DNA of 64,000 nt, from contig JAWLDA010000012.1 of assembly GCA_041686855.1 (NCBI GenBank), positions 1-64,000 on the forward strand, written 5' to 3'. Of the stretch, positions 1 through 9,953 are shown piece after piece. The notes under the pieces were generated by a model. It made no database searches. It worked only from the letters and a program-made list of their open reading frames with translations, and had not been told where the DNA came from. The stretch comes from JAWLDA01 sp041686855 (GTDB lineage: Bacteria; Bacillota; Limnochordia; DTU080; RSA5). The position numbers were made by a program, and so were the translations under genes. Within the stretch, counting starts at the first letter, position 1, and every line of letters begins with the position of its first letter.

Positions 1-95
1 TGGGTTCGAGTCATGATCTGGTCTCTCTCCTGTCTCTTTGACTCTACCCGAACTAAGCTCATGTGTCCAAATCGGTTAGGGGGCTAATGTGATTG

Positions 96-245
96 CATCA
101 CCGCTTTGAAAGCTACGAACATGCAGAGCGAGTGATCACCGACTGGATTAGGTTTTACAACGACGAGCGAGTGCACTCACGGCTGGGCTACCGATCGCCG
201 AGGCAGTATCGGGAGCTTCAAACACTCCGTAAAAACGTCGCCTAA
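96..245 (+). pseudogene. IS3-family transposase OrfB, C-terminal remnant
   Basis: About 49 codons ending in TAA match the end of the IS3 OrfB integrase core: WIRFYNDERVHSRLGYRSP is the usual tail in which the transposase terminates. An in-frame TGA lies at 90-92 and no catalytic DDE part is present, so only the last part of the gene survives. No terminal inverted repeat was recognised. It is debris at the left edge of a zone rich in mobile-element scraps. Confidence 0.75.
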
Positions 246-499
246 AGTGTTGACACACCGGGGGTCACTACACGATCTGCAAAGCGGCGACCTTGAGCGG
301 TTGGAGAGAACGCTTGAGGAGCATATTATGATTTTGTTGTAGTCGTCGATGCGATTGGATCGAGGGGGAGACGCTTGCTGTGAGGGTCGGGCACCAGACT
401 CCACGTCCTCCAGGGGCGGCGGGTTGGAGCGTACCAGAAGAAAGGGTGGCAATGAAACAGGAATATATCACCCCGCTCTCTGTAACGATTTCTCTCGAC

Positions 500-1615
500 T
501 TATGCAACGACCGACGACTCTTGCTCTAATATCTCTCGCATCTCGTCCATACGCTGCTCCATGTCGAATGCGAGTCGAAACTGTGCCCGAGCTCGGTCCA
601 GATTGTGACCGGGACGGTGAATCCGAAAGTAGACGTCACCATTGAGGTGGTCGGAGAGGAAGCGCATCCCCAATTCAAGGGTGATGAGTTTCGCAGAGAA
701 GGGGAGGAGTTCGATCTCGCGGGTCGTGAGAAAGTCCCCGGCGTGGGAGAGGTAGCCGCGCGCGAATTGCCGGTACAACTCCAAGTCGATACGGACGAGC
801 GAAAGGTCGCGTTCGTCCTCAGCGGTTGCACTGGCCCCAAAGCGAATTGCATCCCCAAAGTCATACAGTGTCGATCCGGGCATCACCGTATCAAGATCAA
901 GGACGCAGACGCCTTTACCTGTCACATCGTCGATCATTACGTTGTTGAGTTTCGTGTCGTTGTGGGTGACTCGGGTCGGCAGCTGGTCTTGTTCCAGCAG
1001 TTCGACAATTACCGCAGTATCCGCGGCCCTTTCCTCCGCGAAGCGGATGTCGTCTCGGGCATCGTGCGATCGGTTCGCACGGTCCTGTCGTGCTGCTTCC
1101 ATCAAGTTTACAAAGCGGCTGGGCGTATCATGGAATTTAGGTATCGTCTCGGTGAGCGTCCCGGCAGGAAAGTCGCTCAGGAGGCTTTGGAAATGTCCAA
1201 AGGCTTCGCCCGCACTACAAAAATGCTTCGGGTTTTGGACCGCTTCGTACGTCTTGGCGCCTTCAACAAATAGATATGCGCGCCAGTACTCGCCTCGAGG
1301 GCTCTTGTACAAATAGCCGCCGTCAACGGTAGGGACGAGGTTGACCACCTCGCGTGCGGGGTCTCCATCCGCCTGCACAACTTTGTGCCGAAGATGCTCC
1401 GTGACGAGTTGAATGTTGCGCATCACGGCTTCGGGGGATTTAAAGACGTGGTGGTTGATCCGTTGTAGGATGTAACGCCGAGTGCCGCCACCCGCACTCT
1501 GGATGATCAGTATGTAAGTGTCGTTGATGTGGCCGTTGTTGCAAGGACGGGCGTCGACAAGTGGTCCGCCAAATTCAAACTGCGCGGCAATCTGCTTCAG
1601 CTCAAAATGGTTCAC
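500..1615 (-). CDS. NahK-like N-acetylhexosamine 1-kinase (APH-fold phosphotransferase)
   Basis: This 371-aa protein belongs to the aminoglycoside phosphotransferase-like kinase fold. The catalytic loop reads THNDTKLNNVM, with the putative base Asp in HND, and the metal-binding loop reads CVLDLDTVMPGS, followed by YDFGDAIRFG. These are the signatures of NahK-type kinases, which phosphorylate GlcNAc or GalNAc at C1 for nucleotide-sugar salvage. The start is a GTG at 1615 with a GGGGAG site a few bases upstream. The gene stands alone on the minus strand, with no lacto-N-biose phosphorylase beside it. Substrate is inferred from family resemblance; another sugar 1-kinase activity is possible. Confidence 0.75.
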   Translation of the reverse strand: MNHFELKQIAAQFEFGGPLVDARPCNNGHINDTYILIIQSAGGGTRRYILQRINHHVFKSPEAVMRNIQLVTEHLRHKVVQADGDPAREVVNLVPTVDGGYLYKSPRGEYWRAYLFVEGAKTYEAVQNPKHFCSAGEAFGHFQSLLSDFPAGTLTETIPKFHDTPSRFVNLMEAARQDRANRSHDARDDIRFAEERAADTAVIVELLEQDQLPTRVTHNDTKLNNVMIDDVTGKGVCVLDLDTVMPGSTLYDFGDAIRFGASATAEDERDLSLVRIDLELYRQFARGYLSHAGDFLTTREIELLPFSAKLITLELGMRFLSDHLNGDVYFRIHRPGHNLDRARAQFRLAFDMEQRMDEMREILEQESSVVA

Positions 1616-1827
1616 ACTGAACTCCCCTTTTGCGCGATGCCACCCCGAGTCACATCGCTCCCCTTGGTATCAATTCCCTTTCGATACGTGCACCGAAGTG
1701 CCTGCCCGAAAGTAAACCATTCCCGAGTTTTCGCACAAATGCGGATTTCGGGAGAAGTTAACACCCGTAACGAGTGTAGCGATTACTGGACTCTTGTTCA
1801 AGGGAGTTGCCGTAGGCAAGTAACGAG

Positions 1828-3522
1828 ATGATCCTCCTTCGTGTCGGTGTCAGCTGCTACGTGGCCGAGGGTGCTGCAACTCAAGAATTGCAGGGTGGTT
1901 AACAACCTGGTCGATTGGGACCAAACGCAGTGCAAACGCTCACCCAGCACACTCACCGTCTTAACTTGCTGAGCAGCCGGCGACCTCTGTACCGGGTCTA
2001 CTAAGCGTTTGAGCGCTTGTATCTGACAGTATTCTTCCACGAGCCGGTGGAGCTTGAGGACCTCAACGATGACGCCTTCGGGCATGCATTTGACAAACGA
2101 TTTGACTCCGGCAATCTGAAACTCCCTATTCCTCTCACCCGCCCTCCGCGCCGTCAACTCCTTACCTCTGGGTGTGCGCTCGGTGCATGTCAATACGACC
2201 TCGATCTCGCTTACGGGCAGATAGGGATGGACCGAAACGGACAAAGTGTCGCGCGAAAGCAACCCGGAGCGCAACCTCTTCAACATCACCAATGGTCACA
2301 GCTTGTACATCGTTCCTCAAGTTCGTGTAGGCAATATCATGACTTTACTTTCAAAGGTAAGGAAGGATTGGCAAATGGTGGCGCGAAATGGCTAAAAACA
2401 AGACCTGGACGTCATTTCAATGCGCAGTCCCGAGCCCAATCCCACATTCACAGACGAAGAGATCCAGAAAGCTGAGAGATCTGTCGTCGGCTTATTGCGC
2501 CGCACGTCCACGAGTGACGGGCCCAACTCGCGATTTACCTCAACGACTATCCCGGTACTTTTAGCTCGCATGTGGCGAGTGGCTTCGGGGTTGCATTAAC
2601 AGTTCGTGCGCAAGTGGCGCAAGCGCTGGACTAAGGTTGGTTTTACACTGGGGGATGAGCTCCGGTCGGGACGACCGCGGCGTTTTTCCCCATGGAGACT
2701 GAGCGTAGGTACGTGGAAGCCTATTAGTCAGGTGGCACAAGGCTCAAAAGGCGCTGTTTACCACGCCCAATCGTTCACCGACTCGCTCGAAGGGCGGCCC
2801 TATCGCTTTATTGTCGTCCACTCATATGCTCTTGACCAACGCAAAGTGAAGTCGATCGATAAGCAGATCAAAGGGGAGCGCGACGGCCTTATCAAGGCCC
2901 AGAAACAGCTCCCAAAGCAAACATTCAAGTCACGTCCGAACAGATCGTGCGTCGACCTCCAGAACGACTGCGTAATGGTTCCGTTCCCGAACCATTACGC
3001 AGTATAGGGTCGTCGTACATGTGGCCGATCCCACCGAAGAACTCTTGCGTGACGCCCAAGCTCGGACCAGCACCATTGTAATGATTACAAACCTTACTGA
3101 GGACCGCTGGAACAACCTCGACGTCCTCGAGGAGTACAAAGGCCAGACTGCCGTCGAGACCCGATTTCGCAATCCAAAAGCCCCGCCGTGCATCTACGTG
3201 AAGTCATCGAGGTGGGCTGAAGCTCTAGCGTACCTTTTCTTGATGGCCCTGATAGTTGCGTCCTACATTGAAATCAAGATCCGTCAGGAGCTCAAAGTGC
3301 GTCGTGAACAGTTTCTTGTACCTGGAAACCGGCTCACCGAGCGACCGGCGATGACTGACTTCAATCTTCGACATCATGCAGACCGTCCTCGTGATGATCG
3401 TGCGTACACCACACGGCGCCGAACGCGTCTTACCGACGAACAACGATCCGCGCGTGAAGCAGATCCTAGAATTAACCGGATTTGACGAAGGTGCCTACGT
3501 GCGAACCCAACGCCGCGAATGA
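1828..3522 (+). pseudogene. Decayed IS1634-type (DUF4277) transposase
   Basis: Pieces of one transposase lie in order but in different frames. The N-terminal piece at 1828-2110 includes GRRPLYRV-like and VELEDLNDDAFGHAFDKRF segments. A middle piece at about 2800-2930 contains FIVVHSYALDQRKVKSIDKQ. The C-terminal piece at 3060-3522 contains TNLTEDRWNNLDVLEEYKGQ, then an EALAYLFLMALIV helix, then ILELTGFDEGAYV after a further frameshift. DUF4277/IS1634 transposases carry this order of motifs. Several frameshifts and in-frame stops make it inactive. A shorter copy of its start sits at 15704-15860. Confidence 0.7.
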
Positions 3523-3661
3523 CCGTTCGACCTAACTCAGTAAAAACTCGTTAAGGAACTGCGCCCAAGGGTGCGAAATGCCAGTCTTGCAATAGCATCG
3601 AACAGTGACATTGAGATCGAATATCATCGATTCAAGCGGTGGATATATGTCCACCATTCCT

Positions 3662-3787
3662 TCAAAGTACAACTCCTGCCCGTAGAGAATCGGATATTGA
3701 GTGTCCACCGGGAGGCCACTCAAAGCCACGGGGTGGCTCATCGAAGTCCCAGTGCGGATAGTCTGTGGAAATCATCACTGTGTTACA
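3662..3787 (-). pseudogene. Possible amidohydrolase remnant
   Basis: A 41-codon minus-strand stretch contains VMISTDYPHWDFDEPPR. This resembles the metal-site region of ACMSD-type amidohydrolases, where a (S/T)DYPHWD segment is typical. Nothing recognisable precedes or follows it in any frame. The rest of 3523-4025 holds no gene I can support. It is probably a relic left by insertion-element activity, and the call rests on one short motif. Confidence 0.35.
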
Positions 3788-4025
3788 CTTGCGAGATTCT
3801 GGCTGAGGATGAGGTTTCTAGATCGGCCATTATCCATGAGTTAGAATAAAGCAATAGGTGCAATCAAGAAAGCGCTAGGGAGGAGAACCACGCAATCGGA
3901 GCCAACTCTGACCGACAAGAAATACCGGCCGGGAACCTCGGGGCCCAAACGATCGGGTTTCCGATTCAACCAAGGCAAAAGGCTGGGTAAGGATATCGAA
4001 GGCAGGTATTGACAAGGGTGGAGAA

Positions 4026-5363
4026 ATGCAATCTGTAAATGGCGTCCTTGAGCGTTTTACTTCCCGGATCCGATCTTCTCAATCTAGTCTAGCAAAGTCG
4101 TCGCTCCTTACGATTATTGTTATGGTTGGCGGAAAGGCTCTCGCTATGGGCACGGGGATTGTCTTAGCCCGAATACTCGATCCCGATGGATATGGAGTAT
4201 ACTCGTTTTCCATGGCTGTCGTGGGACTATTGGCGGTATTTGCATGTCTTGGCATGCCCCAGTATCTCGTTCGGATGGTCGCTACATATAGCGCCAATGG
4301 TCAGCATTCCCTATTAAAGGGCTTGCTTTCTCGCGCAAACATTATAGTGTTCCTTATCTCATCCATTCTGGCTGTAATTGTTTCGTACTTGGTTCAAAAT
4401 TCTGTGATCCTTAGCTCTGTACATTCTAGCCCGCTTTTATGGGCAATGTTTTTGTTACCTGTCCTGTCGCTTTCCTCGATAAGGGCCGGATCGTTGCAGG
4501 GATTGGGCCACGTTGCTTTGGGTAAGCTTCCTGAAGAGATTCTCAGACCGGTTTTCTTTATTTGTTTGTTGTTCTTGATGCAGGCGATTACTGGGAAGAT
4601 TGACTCAGCTACCACGGTATTGCAACTTCAACTACCAGCGTTTCTATCGTCCTTCATATTTGGAGCATGGTTTCTCACTCGTAAGCTTCAACCTGAATCA
4701 AGGAGCTCGCGAAGTCAGTTCCTTACCAAGGAGTGGATGAAAGGCGCATTTCCTTTCGTACTTTTAAGTGGCACAACCATAGTTATGCAACATACTGACA
4801 CAATTATGCTGGGGATTTGGCGGAGCGAGGAAGAGCTGGGACTCTATCGAGTGGCCTCAAATACGGCAACGCTTACTTCGTTTTCCCTCACAATATTCGG
4901 TGCAGTGGCTGCACCGAATATTGCAAAATTCCACGCGTTAAGTGAAATCAAGTCGATTCAAAAGATTATCGCAGGATTCTCTGCAATTTCGTTTTTAGTT
5001 GCATTGTTAGTGTTCTTGACTTTCCTCGGAGCAGGTGGCTGGATTCTGGAGATGTTGTTTGGGTCTTCATATTTACCCGCACGCTCTGCCTTATGGATCT
5101 TGAGCTTCGGATACTTGGTGAGCTGCGCGTTAGGTATCACAGGTGTGGCTCTGAACATGATGGGAAAAGCAACATTAACAGCAAAGGTCTTTTTGGTGGC
5201 GGCCTGTACGAATGTTATTTTGAATTGGATTTTGATACCGCAATATGGCTACGTAGGAGCTAGTTTGGCTTCCATGGTAACGACTGTCATCTGGAAGATT
5301 ATCCTGGCTTATATCCTTTATCGCGATCACAAAATAGGCATTTTCCAGTTTGGGAGGAGCTGA
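4026..5363 (+). CDS. Wzx-type polysaccharide flippase (locus 1)
   Basis: This 445-aa hydrophobic protein has roughly 12-14 predicted membrane helices. Near the N-terminus it carries the MATE/MOP flippase signature GTGIVLARILDPDGYGVYSF. It should move undecaprenyl-linked repeat units across the inner membrane. ATG at 4026 follows a GGTGGAG site. It opens locus 1 and is followed after only 3 bases by the NTase-kinase fusion. Base composition is clearly AT-richer than the flippase of locus 2, and the two are only distantly alike, so they were probably acquired separately. Confidence 0.88.
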   Translation: MQSVNGVLERFTSRIRSSQSSLAKSSLLTIIVMVGGKALAMGTGIVLARILDPDGYGVYSFSMAVVGLLAVFACLGMPQYLVRMVATYSANGQHSLLKGLLSRANIIVFLISSILAVIVSYLVQNSVILSSVHSSPLLWAMFLLPVLSLSSIRAGSLQGLGHVALGKLPEEILRPVFFICLLFLMQAITGKIDSATTVLQLQLPAFLSSFIFGAWFLTRKLQPESRSSRSQFLTKEWMKGAFPFVLLSGTTIVMQHTDTIMLGIWRSEEELGLYRVASNTATLTSFSLTIFGAVAAPNIAKFHALSEIKSIQKIIAGFSAISFLVALLVFLTFLGAGGWILEMLFGSSYLPARSALWILSFGYLVSCALGITGVALNMMGKATLTAKVFLVAACTNVILNWILIPQYGYVGASLASMVTTVIWKIILAYILYRDHKIGIFQFGRS

Positions 5364-5366
5364 TTC

Positions 5367-6677
5367 GTGAGTACTTACGATTTGATTTACGAGTTTAAGC
5401 GCGAATTTCTCGCCTGCTTGGACACTTGCGGAATCAGATACGTGCTATATTCGGATTTCCTTTCTGGTCCTGAAGATTATAGCTCGGATCTTGATCTGAT
5501 TATTGCATCCGAAGACCGCGAGAAATTTCTGGCTGTTCTTAGACGATACCCGGCCGCCAGGAAGCCGTCGGAGACAGGCGGACAATTAGAGCAATATATT
5601 GTGTATCAGAATGACTTCCTATTCATGATTGACGTTCGCTATGGCATTATAGTCAGCATGCATGACGGCAGCGTATGGGAGCTTCCGATGGAACTTAACG
5701 GTGAACGAGTTCGGCTACCGAGCTTTGGATATCGGCTGGTTGGAAGTACGTTGCTCGTATATCTCGCTGCGTTGTTTTCCTCGCCAGCAAAGGGTGTTCG
5801 AAACCTTGCGGATGGTTGGACCAGGAGGAGTCGAGAGAAATGGTTGGCATACTATCATGAGTTCTCGAGCGAAGTCGAACACTCGGATGAAAAGGAGTTA
5901 CTTCATGAGATCTACTCATATTCAATATCATCTCGAAGGTCATTGGTGACTGAACCCTGGATACAGCAACTTAAGAAACAATTCGTGGTGGGGTCACCTA
6001 GCAAAGTTAAAGAACGACCCCGAATTCGAATTGGCATGAATATGGTTGTCTGGATTGAAGGGCCAGATGGGTCCGGAAAGTCCACTTTGATTAAGAGGTT
6101 TCTTCAAAGTAGCTGGCCCTTAGGAGCTTCGCGGTTATATCTTGGGTATGGAGTCCATGGTTGGAAGTTCAAATTTGCGAAACAGTTGTCACTCACTCCT
6201 CCGACACTGCTAAAGAAGTATCCAAGATTGTTGGCGATTCTGCAATCCTTTGTCGTGCTGCCTTTAGAGTTCGGTCGGCGTCAAGTAGGAGTGTTCTTGC
6301 AAGCAGGAAACTCTCTGGTCCTCATCGACAGGATGCCATTGAAAATCTTGGCTTCTCGCAATGTGCTTATCAAAAAGATGTATAATCTGCTATTGCCCGC
6401 GCCCGAACTTGTGGTGTTGCTGACCGGGAATCCAGAGGTCATTGCCCAAAGAAAACCGGAAGAAGTAAAGCCTGAAGACGTTGTGCGCTTGACCAATGAG
6501 GCTCGTTCTGTGATAGAGAATTTAAACATTCCCGTTTTGGAAGTCGACACAACCGCACAAAGTGTTGATGAGGTCGTACGCCAGACGCTATTTGGACTAA
6601 TACGGGAAGTGGGGGGATTTGAAGCTTTGTGTGCTCGATTTCGTTTGGTCAGGTTAGGGCCTTCAGATGATCGTTGA
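5367..6677 (+). CDS. Fusion: nucleotidyltransferase-like domain + dTMP-kinase-like domain (locus 1)
   Basis: This 436-aa protein has two parts. Residues 1 to about 110 look like a nucleotidyltransferase fold with a D41-x-D43 pair (SSDLDLII). Residues 225 to about 415 form a P-loop kinase with GPDGSGKS (232-239) and a DR motif at D321 (VLIDRMP), as in thymidylate kinases. GTG at 5367 follows GGGAGGAG. The end overlaps the next kinase by 11 bp. A protein of the same layout lies at 53198-54706, also right after a flippase. Housekeeping dTMP kinases are about 210 aa and stand alone, so this is not one. Its substrate is unknown; a glycan or lipid-linked intermediate is a guess. Confidence 0.7.
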   Translation: MSTYDLIYEFKREFLACLDTCGIRYVLYSDFLSGPEDYSSDLDLIIASEDREKFLAVLRRYPAARKPSETGGQLEQYIVYQNDFLFMIDVRYGIIVSMHDGSVWELPMELNGERVRLPSFGYRLVGSTLLVYLAALFSSPAKGVRNLADGWTRRSREKWLAYYHEFSSEVEHSDEKELLHEIYSYSISSRRSLVTEPWIQQLKKQFVVGSPSKVKERPRIRIGMNMVVWIEGPDGSGKSTLIKRFLQSSWPLGASRLYLGYGVHGWKFKFAKQLSLTPPTLLKKYPRLLAILQSFVVLPLEFGRRQVGVFLQAGNSLVLIDRMPLKILASRNVLIKKMYNLLLPAPELVVLLTGNPEVIAQRKPEEVKPEDVVRLTNEARSVIENLNIPVLEVDTTAQSVDEVVRQTLFGLIREVGGFEALCARFRLVRLGPSDDR

Positions 6678-7416
6678 AGTCATCGGACTACCAGGGTCTG
6701 GAAAAAGCACGCTCTTGCACAGCATTGTGCAACGTAGACGAGATCCCTTGATTGTTCCATTAGAATACGCTGCAATTGAATATTTTCTGGAGCATATGGA
6801 TCTACCTATTTACAAGAGGTCTATATTACGCCTTAAAGCCGCAGATAGAATGTTCCGTATGTCAGATCGCTTGTTAAATGGAAATGCTCATAAGATAATT
6901 GAGCGAGATCCTTTGAGGCCAGAAAGCTTAGAACTAGCTATAGTTCAAGCTTTAGATTGGGCTAACGAGATAGGGATCAGCAACTTCTTGACATTAGCTG
7001 CACGATTCCGCAAACTACTCGCACTATATTCAATTCGCGGTAACGTCACCAATTCGAAACACCTTATCGTTGATGAGGGGTTCAGTGTTCAATGGGCAAA
7101 CTTACATATAAACGCTTTCGGAGATAATGAATTTGCGAAACGTTATTTTTCGTCAATACCAGTTCCCGATATTCTTCTTTGGCTTCGAATCGAACCGAAC
7201 TTGGCGCTAGGGAGAATGCAAGTAAGGGATATATCAAAGGATAGTAAGCGTGTGCGTTTCACGCAAGAATACTATACTTGCTTGGATCATGTATATATGT
7301 CGGGTGTCGACCTTTTGGCGAGTCGCGGAGCGATGGTCATTGAAATTGACGCTGAATTACCAGTTCGCGACGTCGTGGATTCAGGATATCGGAAGTTGGT
7401 CAATGCTCTAAGTTAG
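6667..7416 (+). CDS. Small P-loop kinase of the polysaccharide kinase pair (locus 1)
   Basis: This 249-aa soluble protein starts with a Walker A motif, GLPGSGKST, near residues 7-15. A second motif, VDEGFSVQ, has its Asp at residue 136. The partner gene in locus 2 has CDQGIVQA in the same place, so the two define one family with a D-(E/Q)-G-x-x-x-Q-like signature (the locus 2 copy is one residue shorter). It overlaps the upstream fusion gene by 11 bp, which argues for translational coupling and a joint function. I infer a nucleoside- or sugar-kinase-like activity, but the substrate cannot be read from the sequence. Confidence 0.6.
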   Translation: MIVEVIGLPGSGKSTLLHSIVQRRRDPLIVPLEYAAIEYFLEHMDLPIYKRSILRLKAADRMFRMSDRLLNGNAHKIIERDPLRPESLELAIVQALDWANEIGISNFLTLAARFRKLLALYSIRGNVTNSKHLIVDEGFSVQWANLHINAFGDNEFAKRYFSSIPVPDILLWLRIEPNLALGRMQVRDISKDSKRVRFTQEYYTCLDHVYMSGVDLLASRGAMVIEIDAELPVRDVVDSGYRKLVNALS

Positions 7417-7434
7417 ACTCTGGAGGTCGGCATA

Positions 7435-8757
7435 ATGTCATTGCGTAGCTTACTTATGGTAGCACCGGATGCGTTCCACTTAGGATGGATGGGCGCTACA
7501 CGCAGATTGTTTCATCTTGCCGAGGCTTTCCGTGCGTTGGGGTATGAAACGGTTTTGCTCGCTGGTCGTGCGACTGTCCCTGCTCTTCAAAAAGAAATAG
7601 ATTCTGAATTCCCGGGCCGCGTATTGAGGTCGCGGCATTCTGGAGACTACCCTTGGATTTTCGATCATTTTAAAAACTCTCGGCGAATCTGGAGGATTAC
7701 TTGGAAGGCACGTGGACAGGAAATATACGGTTCGAAACTTTCATGGGGGTGGGCGGACAAGCTTCGGGAAGGTTGGCTTTTGAAGTGTCTAGCGCGGTTT
7801 GGGGTAACGCCGTCTTTGGTGTGGGGCGTATCTGCTGGGTATTTGGCAGGCGCTATGACGGCGCGTAGAATTTCGCGGTTACTTGAAATCCCCTGGGTCC
7901 TGGAGCTGCATGATCCACCAAGAGGGGTTGGATTCGGTCCGGACAAAAACCGAGTTCGAAATGGGTTTGAAGAGTTGCTTGCCGAAGCTAACTCTATTGT
8001 TGTTACTGCAAACAGCTATAAAGCAAAGTTGGTTAAGGATTTTGATGTTTCGCCCAGCAGGATAGATACGGTGCACTTAAGTTATGAGGGGGGCGTTTCT
8101 GATAACATTCCAGTTGAGAATGGCCATTTCACGATAGCTTATCTAGGTTCCCTCGATGGCGGAAGATCCTTACGCCCATTATTAGAAGCGCTAAAACGTG
8201 CGGCCCGTACCGAAAGAAGCTTTGTACGGACTGGTCGGCTTGTGCTGGCTGGAAAGGGACTAGGTTTCGACGACGCTAAAAAGTTTATTGCGGACGACAT
8301 GGTTGAATTGAAAATCGAAATGCTGGGGCAAATTTCCGCGGATCAAGCTTCTGTGGTACTACGCGAGTCCTCGGTCTCGGTGATTATCCAACCGGAGCAA
8401 AGTGCGAACCAAGTCCCCGGAAAGTTGTTTGAAAACCTGAAGAATGGGAGGCCGATTCTGGGGATAATGCCGGCACAATGCGAAGCGGCAGCTATCTTAC
8501 GGCATTCAGGGTTGGGGTTCATCCATGAAAATGATGATGTTAATGGCATTTGCAATTCCGTGCTAAGTATGTGGAGAATGTGGAGAGACGGGCAGTCCTT
8601 ATCCGTGCCAAATCCCGACTTCATTAAACAATTTTCATTGGACAGACTACCAGCCAAGTTGAAGCCGAGCTTGGTAAAAGCAACTCAGTCACTGGGGAGC
8701 TTGGACACAACAAACGATGTTGTAACCTCCAAGGGAGATGCCGACAATGCAAGCTAA
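7435..8757 (+). CDS. GT-B glycosyltransferase, GT4-like
   Basis: This 440-aa protein has a GT-B layout. The N-terminal acceptor half begins with MVAPDAFHLGWMGATRRLF, and the C-terminal donor half holds YLGSLDGGRSLRPLLEAL and KLFENLKNGRPILGI. No membrane segments are evident, so it should act on the cytoplasmic face, adding a sugar to the lipid-linked repeat unit. ATG at 7435 follows CTGGAGG. It overlaps the next glycosyltransferase by 11 bp. Donor and linkage cannot be predicted. Confidence 0.75.
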   Translation: MSLRSLLMVAPDAFHLGWMGATRRLFHLAEAFRALGYETVLLAGRATVPALQKEIDSEFPGRVLRSRHSGDYPWIFDHFKNSRRIWRITWKARGQEIYGSKLSWGWADKLREGWLLKCLARFGVTPSLVWGVSAGYLAGAMTARRISRLLEIPWVLELHDPPRGVGFGPDKNRVRNGFEELLAEANSIVVTANSYKAKLVKDFDVSPSRIDTVHLSYEGGVSDNIPVENGHFTIAYLGSLDGGRSLRPLLEALKRAARTERSFVRTGRLVLAGKGLGFDDAKKFIADDMVELKIEMLGQISADQASVVLRESSVSVIIQPEQSANQVPGKLFENLKNGRPILGIMPAQCEAAAILRHSGLGFIHENDDVNGICNSVLSMWRMWRDGQSLSVPNPDFIKQFSLDRLPAKLKPSLVKATQSLGSLDTTNDVVTSKGDADNAS

Positions 8758-9925
8758 TCGGCAGCAGTATCTTAACCCAAGAAAGTCGCGATTCCTAGTT
8801 CTTCTCTATGGAACGGTGGAGTTTGACGGTCGGGTTCAGCGAATGCTCGAGATACTGGTCGGCCTGGGCGCCGAAGTATGTCTTATCGATATGTCTTCCA
8901 AGGCTGGCAGCAAGAGTGAGATTATTGGCGTCGAGAGACATCAGGTGCAACCGCCTGGTGGGGTGGGGAAAATAAAAGGTCACTTGGCTTTGGCCCGATC
9001 TGCGTTGAGAATCGCTAGATCATTCAAGCCCAGCGTGGTAATAGCAGAGGACTACTTCACAATTGGATCCGCATGTTTCGCGGCCAGAATTGCTGGAGCT
9101 AAAATAGTTTACGATGCTCATGAGCTAATTATACCTGAGCCCGGCAAGAGAATGTCATCGCGGAAAAGATTTTGGTACAGTTTGGAGCGGTGTGCGATTC
9201 GGAGAATGGATAAGGTTATCGCGGCTAACGAAGAACGCGCAAAACTAATGGCAGAGCATTATAGTCTAGACAGCAAGCCCATAGTAATGAGAAATATCCC
9301 AGTAACATACGATGGATTATCAGAACCTGACCTAACATCGATATTAGAAAGATACCCAATGCTCGCTCGTAAAAACATTAGCGAGAAAATAGTCCTTTAC
9401 CAAGGTGATATATCCTTGTCAAGAGGTTTGGGGCTTTTCATCGAGGCATTTTTGTTTTTGCCCGATCATTATCGGCTCGTGGTAGTGGGCGGCGGACCGG
9501 ATCTTATGCGGCTCAAGGAGATGGCACATGAATTGGAAGAAAAAGGACGGTTTACCGCTGTCGGAAGAGTGCCTCATCGAGATATAAGGATGATCACTCG
9601 CTTGGCGGATCTCGGAATTGTCACTTACCCATCTGAAGGTTTGAACAATGTGTACTGTGCTCCCAACAAATTGTTTGAGTACGCCCAGGGAGGTATTCCA
9701 GTAATCACAACGGATCAGCCCCCCCTTCGTCGTATATTGGACCAATACAAAATCGGATCATATGTGGGTAGAAAGGCTACTGGCAAGGAAATTGCAGCGA
9801 TGATACGGAAAATAGCTGAACAAGGACGTAGAGCATATGAACCCTCGCTGAAGGAATTTTTGTCCGATAATAATTGGGAGAACGAGGCGGCTCGAGTTGC
9901 CAACGCGTTGAATTCGCTCAACTAA
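8747..9925 (+). CDS. GT4-family glycosyltransferase
   Basis: About 392 aa. The GT-B donor half shows PNKLFEYAQGGIPVITTDQP, the usual nucleotide-sugar binding stretch, and VVVGGGPDLMRLKEMA ahead of it. ATG at 8747 is preferred because GGGAG (8733-8737) lies 9 bases upstream; the ATG at 8738 would sit directly against it. The gene belongs to the locus 1 operon and should extend the same repeat unit as its neighbours. Confidence 0.8.
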   Translation: MQANRQQYLNPRKSRFLVLLYGTVEFDGRVQRMLEILVGLGAEVCLIDMSSKAGSKSEIIGVERHQVQPPGGVGKIKGHLALARSALRIARSFKPSVVIAEDYFTIGSACFAARIAGAKIVYDAHELIIPEPGKRMSSRKRFWYSLERCAIRRMDKVIAANEERAKLMAEHYSLDSKPIVMRNIPVTYDGLSEPDLTSILERYPMLARKNISEKIVLYQGDISLSRGLGLFIEAFLFLPDHYRLVVVGGGPDLMRLKEMAHELEEKGRFTAVGRVPHRDIRMITRLADLGIVTYPSEGLNNVYCAPNKLFEYAQGGIPVITTDQPPLRRILDQYKIGSYVGRKATGKEIAAMIRKIAEQGRRAYEPSLKEFLSDNNWENEAARVANALNSLN

Positions 9926-9953
9926 TCTCCTGTTTAGAAAGGGGCAGTTTAGA

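Noticed and set aside
1..30. tRNA 3' end suggested by GGTTCGAGTC
   Set aside because: The bases on either side cannot form the 5-bp T stem and no acceptor stem or CCA follows.
605..1273. Long plus-strand open frame (222 codons)
   Set aside because: It lies wholly opposite the NahK-like kinase, whose motifs are clear; it has no family motif or ribosome site.
5367..6677. Housekeeping thymidylate kinase (tmk)
   Set aside because: It is twice the normal length, has an extra NTase-like domain, and sits in a glycan locus with a second copy of the same layout.
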